Source of the DNA: Enoplolaimus lenunculus
Lineage: Eukaryota > Nematoda > Enoplea > Enoplida > Thoracostomopsidae
NCBI GenBank assembly: GCA_030248215.1
Contig: JASANG010001771.1
Location: 119,190-183,189, forward strand
DNA length: 64,000 nucleotides
Direction of reading: 5' to 3'
Shown here: piece after piece, positions 1-10,029 of the stretch
Layout: each line of letters opens with the position of its first letter
Position numbering within the stretch: the first letter of the stretch is position 1
The notes under the pieces: generated by a model
Databases searched by the model: none
What the model saw: only the letters and a program-made list of their open reading frames with translations
What the model was told of the DNA's origin: nothing
Position numbers and translations under genes: made by a program

Positions 1-277
1 TATTTTTAACCCGCCCTCCGCCGTCCTTCGTTACTGATATATATCCGGTATTGCAACTATCTGTTGCATTAGACATTTTTTGCCTTGAATCAAAAGTTTG
101 AGCGATAATGCATGGTTATACTTTGGATTGTTATTTTCAAAACTTAAGTACGCTTTAAGTTTCGAACTCAACTTTATTTAGTCCTGGAATCATTTATGCG
201 CTATAATTAGGATTAATTGTCATTTATGGACTCTAATAAGGGTTCAGGGACTCTATCCTCTTACTGACTCTTATTGT
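1..277 (+). mobile_element. Truncated TA-flanked MITE (family P2)
   Basis: This is the right part of a family P2 element, cut by the window edge. It matches full copies at 10903-11327 and 12731-13195, including the CCGCCCTCCGCCG segment, the 'ttgagcgataatgca' segment and the 'ggactctaattagggttcagggactctatcc' type of internal sequence. It runs straight into a foldback fragment at about 272. Family P2 ends read CTGTAGTGACCCGAATAAG and are flanked by TA in complete copies, as in Tc1/mariner-type non-autonomous elements. Confidence 0.6.
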
Positions 278-334
278 TTGTGTAGTCCCGTAGAGCCTAT
301 TTCGGAGACAGTCAAATTGACTCACAATTTTTTG
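272..334. mobile_element. Half of a foldback element (family FA)
   Basis: The sequence from 'gtgtagtcccgtagagcc' to 'ttttttgcagta' matches the right arm of the palindromic FA family seen whole at 20134-20343. Only one arm is present. Confidence 0.5.
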
Positions 335-437
335 CAGTAATTACAAAGTTAAACATAAGTCTATGCAAAAAATTGTCTAATAAAAGCCAAACGTTTACTC
401 CATATATTGCAGTCCGGTGTACAACGGTACTCCCCTC

Positions 438-641
438 CACTGCAAAAAATGGCGAGTTAAATTGACTCTATCCGAAATATGCTTTTACTGACTAGTACAC
501 AAACTGAATCAAAATTCGACTCTTTCTGAATGAAATTCGGCTCAATTTGACTCTGGCGGAGTCGAATTTTGACCCAGTCTGTGTAGTCAGGAAAAGTCTA
601 TTTCGGAGAAAGTCACTTTCACTCACCATTTTTTACAGTAT
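438..641. mobile_element. Foldback MITE (family FA)
   Basis: The left end CACTGCAAAAAATGG and the right end CCATTTTTTACAGTA are inverted copies, and the arms keep pairing inward (gagt-aattgactc / gagtc-cactttcactc). Most of the element is palindromic, with no coding capacity. Other copies lie at 19655-19841, 20134-20343 and 33018-33229. Confidence 0.65.
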
Positions 642-1157
642 AAAAGTAGCATGGGCCGCTTAACTTGTATTTTCCAAAATTTCTAGGACCTATATACCAG
701 CTGGTACTGGTACTGATTTTTGAACTTCTACCGCGAGCGCTGTTCGTTTTATTCATCAACTTCTATTCGAGTACAAACTGCTCATTTGCGAATTAAATCA
801 GGCGTGCGTTGATTTTAGGCAAAATGTAATCTGGTTTTCAAACAAAAGGCCCACTAAAATTTTATTTTTGGCCTAAAGTTACAGCTTAGTGTCACAAGCC
901 TAATAGTGTGCAGACGCGTAGCTAAGACTTGATTTTAAGACCGCTATATAAACTTCATTAGTTTCTTGCGAACAAGCGAGAAAAATTCATTTTTAAACTC
1001 AAAGATTCAGTAAATTTCGGTGACGGTTGCTACAATTGATTTTAAAACCGCTCCAGAAGCTTTGATGTGATATCTTATTGTTCAGTATTTCAACCTGCGC
1101 AATGCCTTTGGTAATAAATTTGTGTAAAGGTTTCGTAATTAAAAGCTACCGGCCATA
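642..1157. other. Intergenic stretch, nothing recognised
   Basis: No open frame, repeat family member or RNA gene is recognised here. Low-complexity AT-rich sequence only. Confidence 0.4.
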
Positions 1158-1333
1158 TTGGCTCATGCTACTTTAAGGGGCGTCCAGGTTTCTGGTGGGT
1201 CTATAAAAAAGTAGCTTTACATTCTAGATTACATTTTTTGCTTAGACTTAGGCGTAGGCTTAGGAACTCGTTTTTGCAACGCTTAAGCTTAGGCTTAGGT
1301 TTAGAACTACGCTTAATCTACGGTTACGATGCC
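1158..1333. mobile_element. TTAGGC-core MITE, subtype B
   Basis: The ends are 'ggctcatgctactttaagg' and 'acggttacgatgcc', a decayed version of the B ends seen at 15017-15299 and 63615-63811. Between them are degenerate TTAGGC units. There is no coding capacity. Confidence 0.55.
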
Positions 1334-2064
1334 ATTTTATTGGCTGATTCTGGTACAAAGCTTTAAGCGCTATATTCACACGTGTAAGTTTTTGCTGCCA
1401 GATCTTGCAGCTGCAACTTATACTTGCAAGTTTTGTGTAAAATCCCGTTCGAAAAACTTGCAGCTTCAAACACGTTATTAAAAATCGTAGCTTCGAATTT
1501 AGTTTACTTTTGTGACTAACCATGCAGGCTACTGAATTTTTATTGCAGCCGCTTTCTCATTGAGTGATGAAAAAATGCAATTTATGCGTTCAATTTACAG
1601 ATGCAAGTTTTCGCAGCAAAAAGTTGCACATATGAATAGGGCTTAAAACCCTGACACCCTACATTCCATCGATTAAAAGCCTAATCTTAAAATCGAAATT
1701 CAACCACCCTTTGCTACGAAATTTCTGAGGAGACAAAAAAGCACTTTTCACAAGCTTTAAAATAATCATACAGGAGGTCAGAAATATTTTTCCACTCCCT
1801 CGTAAAAAACTTACACTATTACATTCATACCCTCCGGTAATATTGTATCCCTGACTGCACTCCTGTAATGACGAAAGAAATATTGATAGCAAATAAAATG
1901 CTCCTGATAGGTTTCCACATTTTAATCAATCTCTTGCTTTAATGATATTAAAAGGTTTCTATAACATTCATATTTCACAATACTTTCTTGACAGTAGTTT
2001 TATTTTGCGATAAATGTATTATTATTTATTAATCACTATTTCTTCGGCCAATGTATTAACAAAC
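1334..2064. other. Intergenic stretch without recognised genes
   Basis: Small open frames on the minus strand at 1260-1523 and 1659-1892 have no recognisable domain, and the first overlaps a MITE. I see no convincing gene here. Confidence 0.35.
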
Positions 2065-2250
2065 AGGGGCGGAACAGTATTGCAAGCATATTCCTAAGCC
2101 TAAGCCTAAGCCTAAGCCTAAAAGCGTACGAATGAGCATATTCCTAAGCTTAAGCCTAAGCCTAAGCCTATGCCAAGCAAAAAAATAGTCTAAAGCTTAA
2201 GCTTACTCTATTCTGGTCCCACAGCAAAACGCTTCGCCCCTGATCTTTAT
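2065..2250. mobile_element. TTAGGC-core MITE, subtype A
   Basis: The left end reads CAGGGGCGGAACAGTATTG and the right end CGCTTCGCCCCTGATCTTTAT. These are imperfect inverted copies. The interior is CCTAAG (GGCTTA on the other strand) repeated in two blocks. The same ends recur more than fifteen times in the window. Confidence 0.7.
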
Positions 2251-2574
2251 ATGGGCTATTTCTTATATGCAATATCGTAGCAATGTTGTTTTTTGAGCAG
2301 ACCTAAGCTAAAATGCGGACATGAGCGCTGACAGCGCCACTCCCGAAATATTTCACATGGAGCTATAGAAAATTTGCCAATACCACTTGTGAAAAATATG
2401 TGTAAGACTCGCGTGGCTCTGTGTGAATTTTTGCCCACCCTCTAGCATGTTGAGCTGGCTATGAACCTGTTTCTGAGAATACTTTCATCGCCTGAAACCT
2501 GAAATCAAACTGGCAACAAATAAAACCAGAATTCACGTAAGTAGTCGGAAGTGTGCAACTTGTCATTGAGTTGC

Positions 2575-2936
2575 TCCGCAGGACTGCGACAGAGTAAGAA
2601 GCTATGGACTAAACTTTTTTGCTTAGGCTTATGCTTAGGCTTAGGCTTAGGCTTAGCCTTATGCTTAGGCTTAGGCTTACGGCTTAGGCTAAGGCTAGTA
2701 GGCTTAGGCTTAGGCTTAGCCTTATGCTTAGGCTTAGGCTTAGGGCTTAGGCTAAGGCTAGTAGGCTTAGGCTTAGGTTTAGTCTTAGGTTTAGGCTTTA
2801 CACCTAGGGTTATGCTTAGGCTTAGGTTTAGGTTTAGGCTTAGGCTTATGCTTATGCTTATGCTTATACTTAGGCTTAGGCTGTGGCTTAGGAACATGCT
2901 TATACTACTGTTACGGCCCTGTTCTATGTATTGTAC
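2575..2936. mobile_element. TTAGGC-core MITE with expanded arrays
   Basis: Between 'gactgcgacagagtaag' and 'actgttacggccctgttctatgta' lie about 270 bp of TTAGGC and near-variants (TTATGC, TTAGCC). The array is longer than in other copies and contains an internal duplication of a block of roughly 60 bp. Two long overlapping frames (KPKP-rich and LGLG-rich) are artefacts of the hexamer repeat. Confidence 0.7.
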
Positions 2937-3069
2937 GTGCATAATTGGTTATAAACTGGATGAATTCGAATATGAAACATTATTCAGCCATTAGCAGATT
3001 TGTTATATAAATCCGTTTTAGTAATTATTTATATTTCGTACCTTAATCTGAGCAATTTACTATCATCAA

Positions 3070-5046
3070 ATGACAACAACATCTTTTCCAACTGCACTAC
3101 TGAATGCAACACAAATTGCAACAACCATTGAACTGCATTCTTCAACGCAAAGAAATCAACAACAACAACAAACGATTAAAATATTCGCAACACATCCAAC
3201 AGGATTAGTAGAATATGACTGGTTTCGCCTTGTTGGCCAAACCATACAAGACATTGTAGTCCCTACGATATGTTGTTTTGGCCTAATTGGCTTAGGAGCC
3301 GGTAAATATTTCCTTCAAAAAGGTGCTATACCACGCCGATCAAGTTATGTTCGTTACGATCACGCTACCGTCAAATTTCTAAATTGTCTTTTAGCTTCGA
3401 ACGCTGCGTATCTAATTGCATTAGGCTTGAGTTGGCTAGAACACTTTTTTGGATTCAATCTAATGAATACATCAAGCTTAGCGTGTAAATTACTTAGCTA
3501 CACCCTGTCGTCTGCTCAATTTTGTGCAATTTGGACTTGCGTCGCGTTATCTGTGGTGAACTTAGGCAAAAGCCTAGCGTCAAAGCCTGTCTCATCCCAT
3601 CCGGCACTGATCGGCAGCTATCCGTCGCCTCATTTGCTCGCGTGTTCACCAATTGCGTGCAAAATTGCAATTATTGCAATAATTGCAACTGCAGTTTTGT
3701 GCAATGTGTGGTTAGTCATCGTTAAAGATGTTGTTTTTGACGAATTTTTACTGCGTCAAGTGTGTACAATAAATATGCTTCAATATGGTCGAAAAGCACA
3801 TGACATTTTGTTATTATTTGACGTTGCAACTAGTTGTCTAGTCCCAACAGTCGTAATCCTTTTACTCCAAGCTGGCACTGTAGCCCGGCTTCGACAAGTC
3901 GGTGCCGCAGCGTTAGCTCGGAGTAAATCGCGACTGAGTTTAGTGACTGGAGTTGCGTTTTCAACGTCCGCCGAGTCTGGATTTACCGGTGAGGATTGCG
4001 TTAATTTGACATGCGCAAGTAGCAACACTGCAGTTGCACATGACGTTAGCTACGATGATTATGCACCGAGTACTACGTGTGATTTAACTTCAAACAGCGC
4101 CGCTTCAAGTGGTCCGATTGCGACAACAGTTGATTTCCAAACGACGGCGGAAAGATCAAAGCAAAATCGGGATTCAACGGCTGAAAAATCAAAGCAGCCG
4201 TCAGACTCAACGTCGGAAAACTCAAACGAAACCATACGTTCAATGGCGGAAAGATCAAAACAAAATCCAGTTTCTATGGCTGAAAGATCAAAGCAGCATT
4301 CAGATTTAATGGCGGATATGTCAAAAGCCATACCGAATGCAATCGAGCAAAGATCAAAGCAAAAACCAACATCGCCGCCACAATCCAAATTTCAAGCGAG
4401 CACCTTCTCTGGCAGCGTTCGGGCGACAAAACCCAGACGCTCCAACGATCTGGGATTCGCTTCTGCTAAACGGATCAACCGATGTTTCCAGTTCGATAAT
4501 AATAATAATAATAATAATCCTTCAACAACAACGCCAACCGCATCCTACCATCAAGCGTTTAATTGCACATTTAGCATGATTGCAACACATGTACTGCTTG
4601 GATTGCCAAATTGCATATGCAAAACGGTCGACGCAACTGCAGTCGAATACTACAAAAACAATAGTTACAATTGTTTTGAAATGTTTGCTAATTTTTTGCT
4701 TTATTTTCGACATGGTATAGTATTTTTTATATATCTTGGCTTTGTGATTGGTCTCGATCAAACGCGATGTTTGTATTGGTTTTGTTGTTGTTTTTGTTGT
4801 GTACCGTGTCGCAGTCGAAGGCAACGCGAATACAATAGGCAACATGATACTGTAAACGGGAGTGCAAACTGCAGACGATTACGGCTTTCGGTGGTTGGAA
4901 GGAATGGTGCTACTGAAAGAAGCGGGTCACGATTTGGATCTACGGCTGGGTGGCCAGGAGTAAATGGATGGCAAAAACGGTGGACGAGAGCGAGAAAGAG
5001 TTCAAGCCGGTTTCAACCGTCTCTACTCAATGATGTGGTCTATTGA
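3070..5046 (+). CDS. Rhodopsin-like seven-transmembrane receptor, intronless
   Basis: The frame is 658 codons, uninterrupted, and starts at the first ATG, which precedes an N-glycosylation site (NAT at residue 12). Hydrophobic segments fit seven helices: about 58-82, 100-123, 141-165, 195-218, 244-268, 498-520 and 534-557. C139 at the top of helix 3 and C232 before helix 5 could form the usual class A disulfide. Helix 6 has a LGLP in place of CWxP, and helix 7 ends HGIVFFIYL where other members have NPxxY, so it is divergent. The third cytoplasmic loop is very long (about 270-497), with repeated ERSKQ-type units and an asparagine run coded by AAT repeats. The tail is Cys- and Arg-rich. The ligand is unknown; neuropeptide receptors of nematodes often diverge this way. 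The lack of introns contrasts with the exon-split genes further on. The seven-helix topology is well supported; the subfamily is not. Confidence 0.65.
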   Translation: MTTTSFPTALLNATQIATTIELHSSTQRNQQQQQTIKIFATHPTGLVEYDWFRLVGQTIQDIVVPTICCFGLIGLGAGKYFLQKGAIPRRSSYVRYDHATVKFLNCLLASNAAYLIALGLSWLEHFFGFNLMNTSSLACKLLSYTLSSAQFCAIWTCVALSVVNLGKSLASKPVSSHPALIGSYPSPHLLACSPIACKIAIIAIIATAVLCNVWLVIVKDVVFDEFLLRQVCTINMLQYGRKAHDILLLFDVATSCLVPTVVILLLQAGTVARLRQVGAAALARSKSRLSLVTGVAFSTSAESGFTGEDCVNLTCASSNTAVAHDVSYDDYAPSTTCDLTSNSAASSGPIATTVDFQTTAERSKQNRDSTAEKSKQPSDSTSENSNETIRSMAERSKQNPVSMAERSKQHSDLMADMSKAIPNAIEQRSKQKPTSPPQSKFQASTFSGSVRATKPRRSNDLGFASAKRINRCFQFDNNNNNNNPSTTTPTASYHQAFNCTFSMIATHVLLGLPNCICKTVDATAVEYYKNNSYNCFEMFANFLLYFRHGIVFFIYLGFVIGLDQTRCLYWFCCCFCCVPCRSRRQREYNRQHDTVNGSANCRRLRLSVVGRNGATERSGSRFGSTAGWPGVNGWQKRWTRARKSSSRFQPSLLNDVVY

Positions 5047-5694
5047 ACCGGAGAAACTACTGTTTTGGGAGTGATTGGTTTAGGCATTCGAGCGTGGCAT
5101 AGAGTTAATGGGGCATACCTACATTCCTTTATCCCATGGATCCCAAATGGTCAGCGGACCTTGAAAATTAAGAAATGGTGCAGATTTTCCCTGTCGAATA
5201 CTTTGCGATTGTCATTGTGTATATACGTTCAGCGAGCAATGACAGAACAAATTTTAGTATTGAAAAAATATTAAGTAGACTGCTAAAATTACCCAATTTT
5301 AAATTTAGTGAAGGGTCAATGGGTAGGATAGATACCCCAGATGTTAAAGGTATGGGTGCACGAGATACGACATGGTGAAGTGTTTGCTAAATTTTAGCCA
5401 ATCAAACAGTACGAAACGGTAAAAATTACGCTAAACATTAAACATCAGACGAGCGAACTGTCGTTGAAAATTGATTGGATACTGCTCGCAACGGAATTAT
5501 AAGTTGATTTCGCTGTGGTGAGATAAATATTTACAAACAATATCTTTTAACGAAGAATTATTATTATAAATTTACTTTATTCAACTTAAGCGCAAATATA
5601 TTTTGCATGAAACATTACAAAATTAAACACATTCAAGTGACGTTTGTTTTGCAGTTAAAGTAAAACCTGACCAACATTTAAATTGAGTCACATT
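5047..5694. other. 3' flank of receptor, intergenic
   Basis: Short frames at 5065-5378 have no recognisable features. The segment lies between the convergent ends of the receptor and the reductase and probably holds the receptor 3' UTR. Confidence 0.3.
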
Positions 5695-6165
5695 TTAACT
5701 TTAAAGAAATATTAAATTGCATTCCTGTTTTAAATTTATAACAAAAATCGAATTGCATTCTTGTTATAAAAACTAAAACAAGAATTAAATAAAATTTGTT
5801 TTAAATTTAAAACAAAAATGGACAAACATTTTCTGTTATGAAATTTAAAACAAATATAAATTAATACATTCCCGTTTTAAATTCATAACAAAAATCGAAT
5901 TGCATTCTTGTTATAAAATCTAAAATAAAAATGAAATTAAATTTGTGTTTTAAATTTAAAACAAAAATGGACAAACATTTTCTGTTATGAAATTTAAAAC
6001 AAAAAGAAATTAATACATTCCTGTTTTAAATTCATAACAAAAATCGAATTGCATTCTTGTTATAAAATCTAAAATAAAAATAAAACAAAACTTGTTTTAA
6101 ATTTAAAATAAAAATGGACAAACATTTTCTGTTACGAAATTTAAAACAAAAAAGAAATTTACATT
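5695..6165. repeat. Three tandem copies of a ~148 bp AT-rich unit
   Basis: The segment 'cattcctgttttaaat-ataacaaaaatcgaattgcattcttg' begins near 5720, 5867 and 6016, giving periods of 147 and 149 bp. Within each unit, short TTTTAAATTTAAAAC palindromes recur. It ends some 65 bp beyond the reductase stop codon, so it may be part of that gene's 3' UTR. Confidence 0.75.
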
Positions 6166-6229
6166 TTTATTTCAAATTTAAAACATGAAACTACTTACGT
6201 GTTACTGTACAAACCAAAACGGTGAACTT

Positions 6230-7669
6230 TTACCAAATATTCGGAATCAACAAATACGGCACATGCTTACAATATCGATCCCAATATTTTCCATATTTAC
6301 TCCGGCATCTGGCGTCATCTCTTACAGCCCTATCGACAAGTAAAATAACCAAATAAGGAAGATAGAAATATGGCGACAAAACACGTGAGGCAACAGGCAA
6401 CGTCCAACAAGCAGCAGCGCCCAATTCTGTCAGATAATTAAAATGCCGACACCAGCCCCAGTATCCGCTTCCGAGCAGCAAGCTGGTTTTCACTTCGCCA
6501 AGGTCGGTTCGATATTTTGCTTCGATAAAAAACGGATCTGCGCCCCAAATTTTCAACCGTCCCTGTTTGGCTCTAAATTCACACCTTTGATCATCGACGT
6601 CCCAGTTGATTAAGATACAAGCTGTTCCAGCTAATGCGAACGCCAGAGCCGGGATTAAGCTTAAACCTTCCGGTTCAAGCACAAGGTACGTCGTATGGGA
6701 CGTGTAGGTTGCCGGAAGCCATACTAAAATGCCCCAAATAATATAAAATCCTGCTCTGTCGTGCATAATATCAATCGTTGCTAAGTAACTTGACTCCCAC
6801 CAGAAAAATTTTGACAAATAAATTAATTGTAAACCAGCGTTTACGTACATTGAATACGATATATATCCAAAGACTTGATGCTGCTTAGCGACGCACGAAA
6901 CAATATACAGCGGCCAAAACATCATACCCAATCTACAATTGGTCCAATGCTTAATGCTTGTACCCCCGAAAAATGTCGGGTACAATTCGGTCCCCCAGTA
7001 AAAGTCAAAAATTGGATTTCCGGTAGTTCCGCTGTCGGTAGACGACGGTCGGCAAATTCCTTTGAAATAAAGAAATACACAAAAACTTATCGCAAATAAA
7101 TTTAGGCACGCGATTAGCTTAGCTATGTTATCGTATAAAAATGTCAGGTTATACAAACCTAACCCAGATCCGGCAAGATAGGCTACCATCGTAATTAGGT
7201 AAACTTGAAAGCCGTTTGCTGTGTACGTAGGAACGTTACCTTTTGGGGTGACCGGTCCCCTGTAAGGTTTTCCAGGTACCACCCACATTAATCCAAGCTG
7301 AAATGCAGCAAATCCTAAAATTACTGACCAAATTCGTAAATCAAACGGTTTGTTGTACATCAGATACACAGTTGCCAAAATGCCATCTTCTCGAATATCT
7401 TCAAATAACTGTGAACAAGAGCCGTGACGTTCTGTGAGAACATAAATGAATACGATGACAAATGCTGGACAAGTAAGCATCAAGAAGAGAGGGCCTAACA
7501 GCCGGCGTCCGGGCAGTAGCCCGATGCTTGCGGTTGAATTTGTCGACCACATATCGGGAAGTTTAGCTGCGCTAGACAAACTCTGTCTAGACGGACGTCT
7601 GGCGTTGCTTAACGACTCGCCGCTGCTCCGTCGACGGCTTAGGGTCGCATCAGACGGGCTGTGAGTCAT
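6230..7669 (-). CDS. DHCR7: 7-dehydrocholesterol reductase (sterol C7-C8 reductase)
   Basis: The 479-residue frame matches the animal DHCR7 family in length (human 475) and layout. Members use NADPH to reduce the C7-C8 double bond of sterols in the ER membrane. A Ser/Arg-rich cytosolic leader (1-50) precedes the first helix at about 55-79. The sterol reductase signature near 216-233 is GNPIFDFYWGTELYPT, with LYPT where the family has LNPR. The conserved ATIDIMHDRAGFYIIWG block is at about 297-313. HFNYLTELGA lies in the cofactor region. The C-terminal signature at about 446-463 is RAVRDDARCRSKYG, followed by the typical YLLIPNIW end. The first His of that signature is Asp here. The start ATG is the only one that gives the family length. 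There are no introns. The related C14 reductase/LBR branch is the alternative, but the C-terminal part is closest to DHCR7. Confidence 0.88.
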   Translation of the reverse strand: MTHSPSDATLSRRRSSGESLSNARRPSRQSLSSAAKLPDMWSTNSTASIGLLPGRRLLGPLFLMLTCPAFVIVFIYVLTERHGSCSQLFEDIREDGILATVYLMYNKPFDLRIWSVILGFAAFQLGLMWVVPGKPYRGPVTPKGNVPTYTANGFQVYLITMVAYLAGSGLGLYNLTFLYDNIAKLIACLNLFAISFCVFLYFKGICRPSSTDSGTTGNPIFDFYWGTELYPTFFGGTSIKHWTNCRLGMMFWPLYIVSCVAKQHQVFGYISYSMYVNAGLQLIYLSKFFWWESSYLATIDIMHDRAGFYIIWGILVWLPATYTSHTTYLVLEPEGLSLIPALAFALAGTACILINWDVDDQRCEFRAKQGRLKIWGADPFFIEAKYRTDLGEVKTSLLLGSGYWGWCRHFNYLTELGAAACWTLPVASRVLSPYFYLPYLVILLVDRAVRDDARCRSKYGKYWDRYCKHVPYLLIPNIW

Positions 7670-8000
7670 TTTAATTTAGGCAGACGGTTTCTTAAAAGAT
7701 TTTTTATTAAAATTAAGTTTTAATTTAAAATTCAAGTTTTTTATAATGCTGAAATTGCAGTTAATAGGGATATAAGTAAATTTGTTATGGTTGAATTTGA
7801 TTATTGCAGGTTGAAAGTTTTAGTAAGGTCGTGTACTCTCACATGTGAGTTTAGCATCAATCACCTGTTTAGTAATAGGTGTTCAAACTCACAAACTGTT
7901 GCGGTTACAGCATATCACAAATTTTGCACAGCAATAGCGTAAATGAAACCTGAAAACTGTGATGAATTTCTAAGCTCTCCGTTCAGAGATTCGAATGTTC

Positions 8001-8174
8001 AGTCCATGTAAAGATCAGGGACGGAACGTTTTCTGCGGGACTGCAATAGAGTAAGCTTAGGCTTTAGACTAATTTTTTTGCTTGGCTTAGGATTTAGCTT
8101 AGGCTTAGCAATAAACTCATTCTTACGCTTAGGCTTAGGAATAAACTTATAATACTGTTCCTCCACTGTTCTTT
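8001..8174. mobile_element. TTAGGC-core MITE, subtype A
   Basis: The left end is 'gtccatgtaaagatcagggacggaacg' and the right end 'ctgttcctccactgttctttacat', an inverted pair typical of subtype A. The interior holds two short TTAGGC blocks split by 'ataaactcattcttacg'. Confidence 0.7.
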
Positions 8175-8194
8175 ACATTAGCCGAGGCCAAAAG

Positions 8195-8252
8195 TTCCAA
8201 GACCTATCGCCAACAGGTAATAGATGCTACTCACATTTGAGAATACGGTCAA
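8195..8252. mobile_element. Solo arm of foldback family FC
   Basis: The segment 'aggtaatagatgctactcacatttgagaatacggtc' matches one end of the element at 44391-44602. The other arm is not seen. Confidence 0.4.
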
Positions 8253-8533
8253 AGTTTCACATCGTACTTGGCGAAAGCAAAAACAACACAGCTATTAAAA
8301 TGCAGTTTCACAGCTTGATTACGCAATTGCAGCTGCAAATTTGATCGCTGCATTTATACACATATAAAAACAATTATTGTTTGCTTTTGTGCAAAACAAA
8401 CTTGTAGTTTGGAAAAAAATTATTCAGTAAACAAAATTTTTGCAATTTAAACGTGCGAAAAGCATCTTTGAAGTGAAAAACAGTTTTATCTGAAACAGGA
8501 GTGCAAGCGCATCTTAAAACTGCGTAGCGATAA

Positions 8534-8784
8534 CACTGTACAAAATTCCAGCGAATTGATTTTATCTCAGAATGAGTTTAATCCACTCAGAAGTATAACT
8601 TCTGAATAAGGTATTTCAGAACTCAGAATTTAGAATTTTGTTTCAACTCATTCTGAGTTAATTAATCACGTTGCTCGGAATTAACTCATAGTGAGTTTAT
8701 ATTTACTGTTATATATTCAGAAATAACCATAAATAACTAAATTCTCTCTAAGTTGATTAATCAACGCATTGCAATTTGCAGTGT
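8534..8784. mobile_element. Foldback MITE (family FB)
   Basis: The left end CACTGTACAAAATTCCAG and the right end GCAATTTGCAGTG are inverted. The interior is rich in paired 'actcagaat/attctgagt' segments. Other copies are at 19273-19528, 22443-22687 and 26350-26600. Confidence 0.6.
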
Positions 8785-9605
8785 AAACGTTCAAACTGAC
8801 TGCTGAAGTTTGCTCCAAGCGCAGATTTCAAAAATGGAAAATGTGAACGAAAATATTTTAATTTTAATTCTAAATTTTTGTCTTCAAATCAGCTTCTGAA
8901 AGTGTAAACAAAATTTTAGTATCCGCTCAAATTAAATTTGATAGCAACTGAATGGAAGGATTTTTTCAAACCTTATTCAAATAAAGCTCATGTACACTAT
9001 ATACATCCTCTATCATTTTAATTTAGGCTTACGCTTATATTTAGGCTTAGGCTTAGCCTTAATAAGTTGGCTTCGGAAACCGTTTTCCGAAACCTAAGCG
9101 TAAAGCTTCAGCTTGTGCCTTAGCCTAAACCAAGTGGAGGAAAGCGGTGAAACAGTGCCTTCACTTTAGATCTAAATGAATATTGATTGACGGGTCAACA
9201 GCCTCCCTGTCCTCATTACGGTTCACTCACAGGCCCCCCAAGTTAGAGAGCAAGCCAATTGCCTGTGTTGACAACGACAATGTCTGCCCGTGCACCGATA
9301 TGCCAAAGCACAATTTATCTTTGACTCGCGTATTTCAGACAAACAATACGTACAACAATTTTAAAAACAACAACAAAATATACGACAAAATAAACAACAA
9401 AATAAACAACAAATTCTGACAACAGAAAAAATATTGTAAACAAACAAAGAGTTTTATTGCAAGCTAAAATGCAGAAGCTGAAATATATCTTTCAAATTCA
9501 AGAGAGAGGGGAAACGACAATGGGACGACCCTAGAAATTTGGAAAATCAATGCAGGGGTTACAATAGTCCTGCAACTCGAAATTATAAGTAGACTGCAAG
9601 TCCGC
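8785..9605. other. Intergenic; degenerate TTAGGC tract and a weak ORF
   Basis: TTAGGC-like repeats lie at about 9016-9060. A 78-codon plus-strand frame at 9183-9419 has four Cys (CVDNDNVCPC) and an Asn/Lys-rich tail from low-complexity AAC/AAA sequence. It has no recognised domain and no clear splice context, so I do not call it a gene. Confidence 0.25.
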
Positions 9606-10029
9606 ACTGTAGTGACCCGAATAATAGGCGGGGGGTAATAAGAGGGGTCCCCATTTTGAGTCCTAATCAATAAGAGTCCGTATGCCTAATAAGAGTCCGT
9701 AAGCGGATAGAGTCCCTAAATCCTAATTAGAGTCCATAAGTGTCAATTATCCCTAATTGTAGCGCATAAATGACTCCAGGACCAAATAAGCTTGAGTTCG
9801 AAATTTTAAAGTCACTCAAGTTTTGAAAGCAACATTTCAAAGTCTAAGCTTGCGTTATCGCTCAAGCTTCGATTAATTCAACGGATAGTTACGGAACCGG
9901 ATATATCAGTAACGAAGGACAGCGGAGGGCTGGTTAAAAATAAATAACAGCCCGTAACCGAATAACAATGGGGGTACCCTCTGGACAGGTCAAATAAATA
10001 TAAGCCCCCTCTTATTCGGGACACTGCAG
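9606..10029 (-). mobile_element. Near-complete P2 MITE (TA-flanked), reverse orientation
   Basis: It begins CACTGTAGTGACCCGAATAA and ends CCCCTCTTATTCGGGACACTG. Relative to the copy at 10903-11327 it is inverted, with 'gtccccattttgagtcctaatcaataagagtcc' at its left. Length is about 424 bp, with no coding frame. Confidence 0.75.

Noticed and set aside
2505-2994. Long frames rich in KPKP, SLSLS or LGLG on both strands
   Set aside because: They are translations of the TTAGGC hexamer array in a MITE. The same artefact recurs at 18775-19020, 32319-32546, 38390-38620 and 42861-43085.
4059-4388. Minus-strand frame with repeated FDLSAIE units
   Set aside because: It is the mirror image of the Ser/Lys-rich repeats in the third loop of the receptor on the plus strand.
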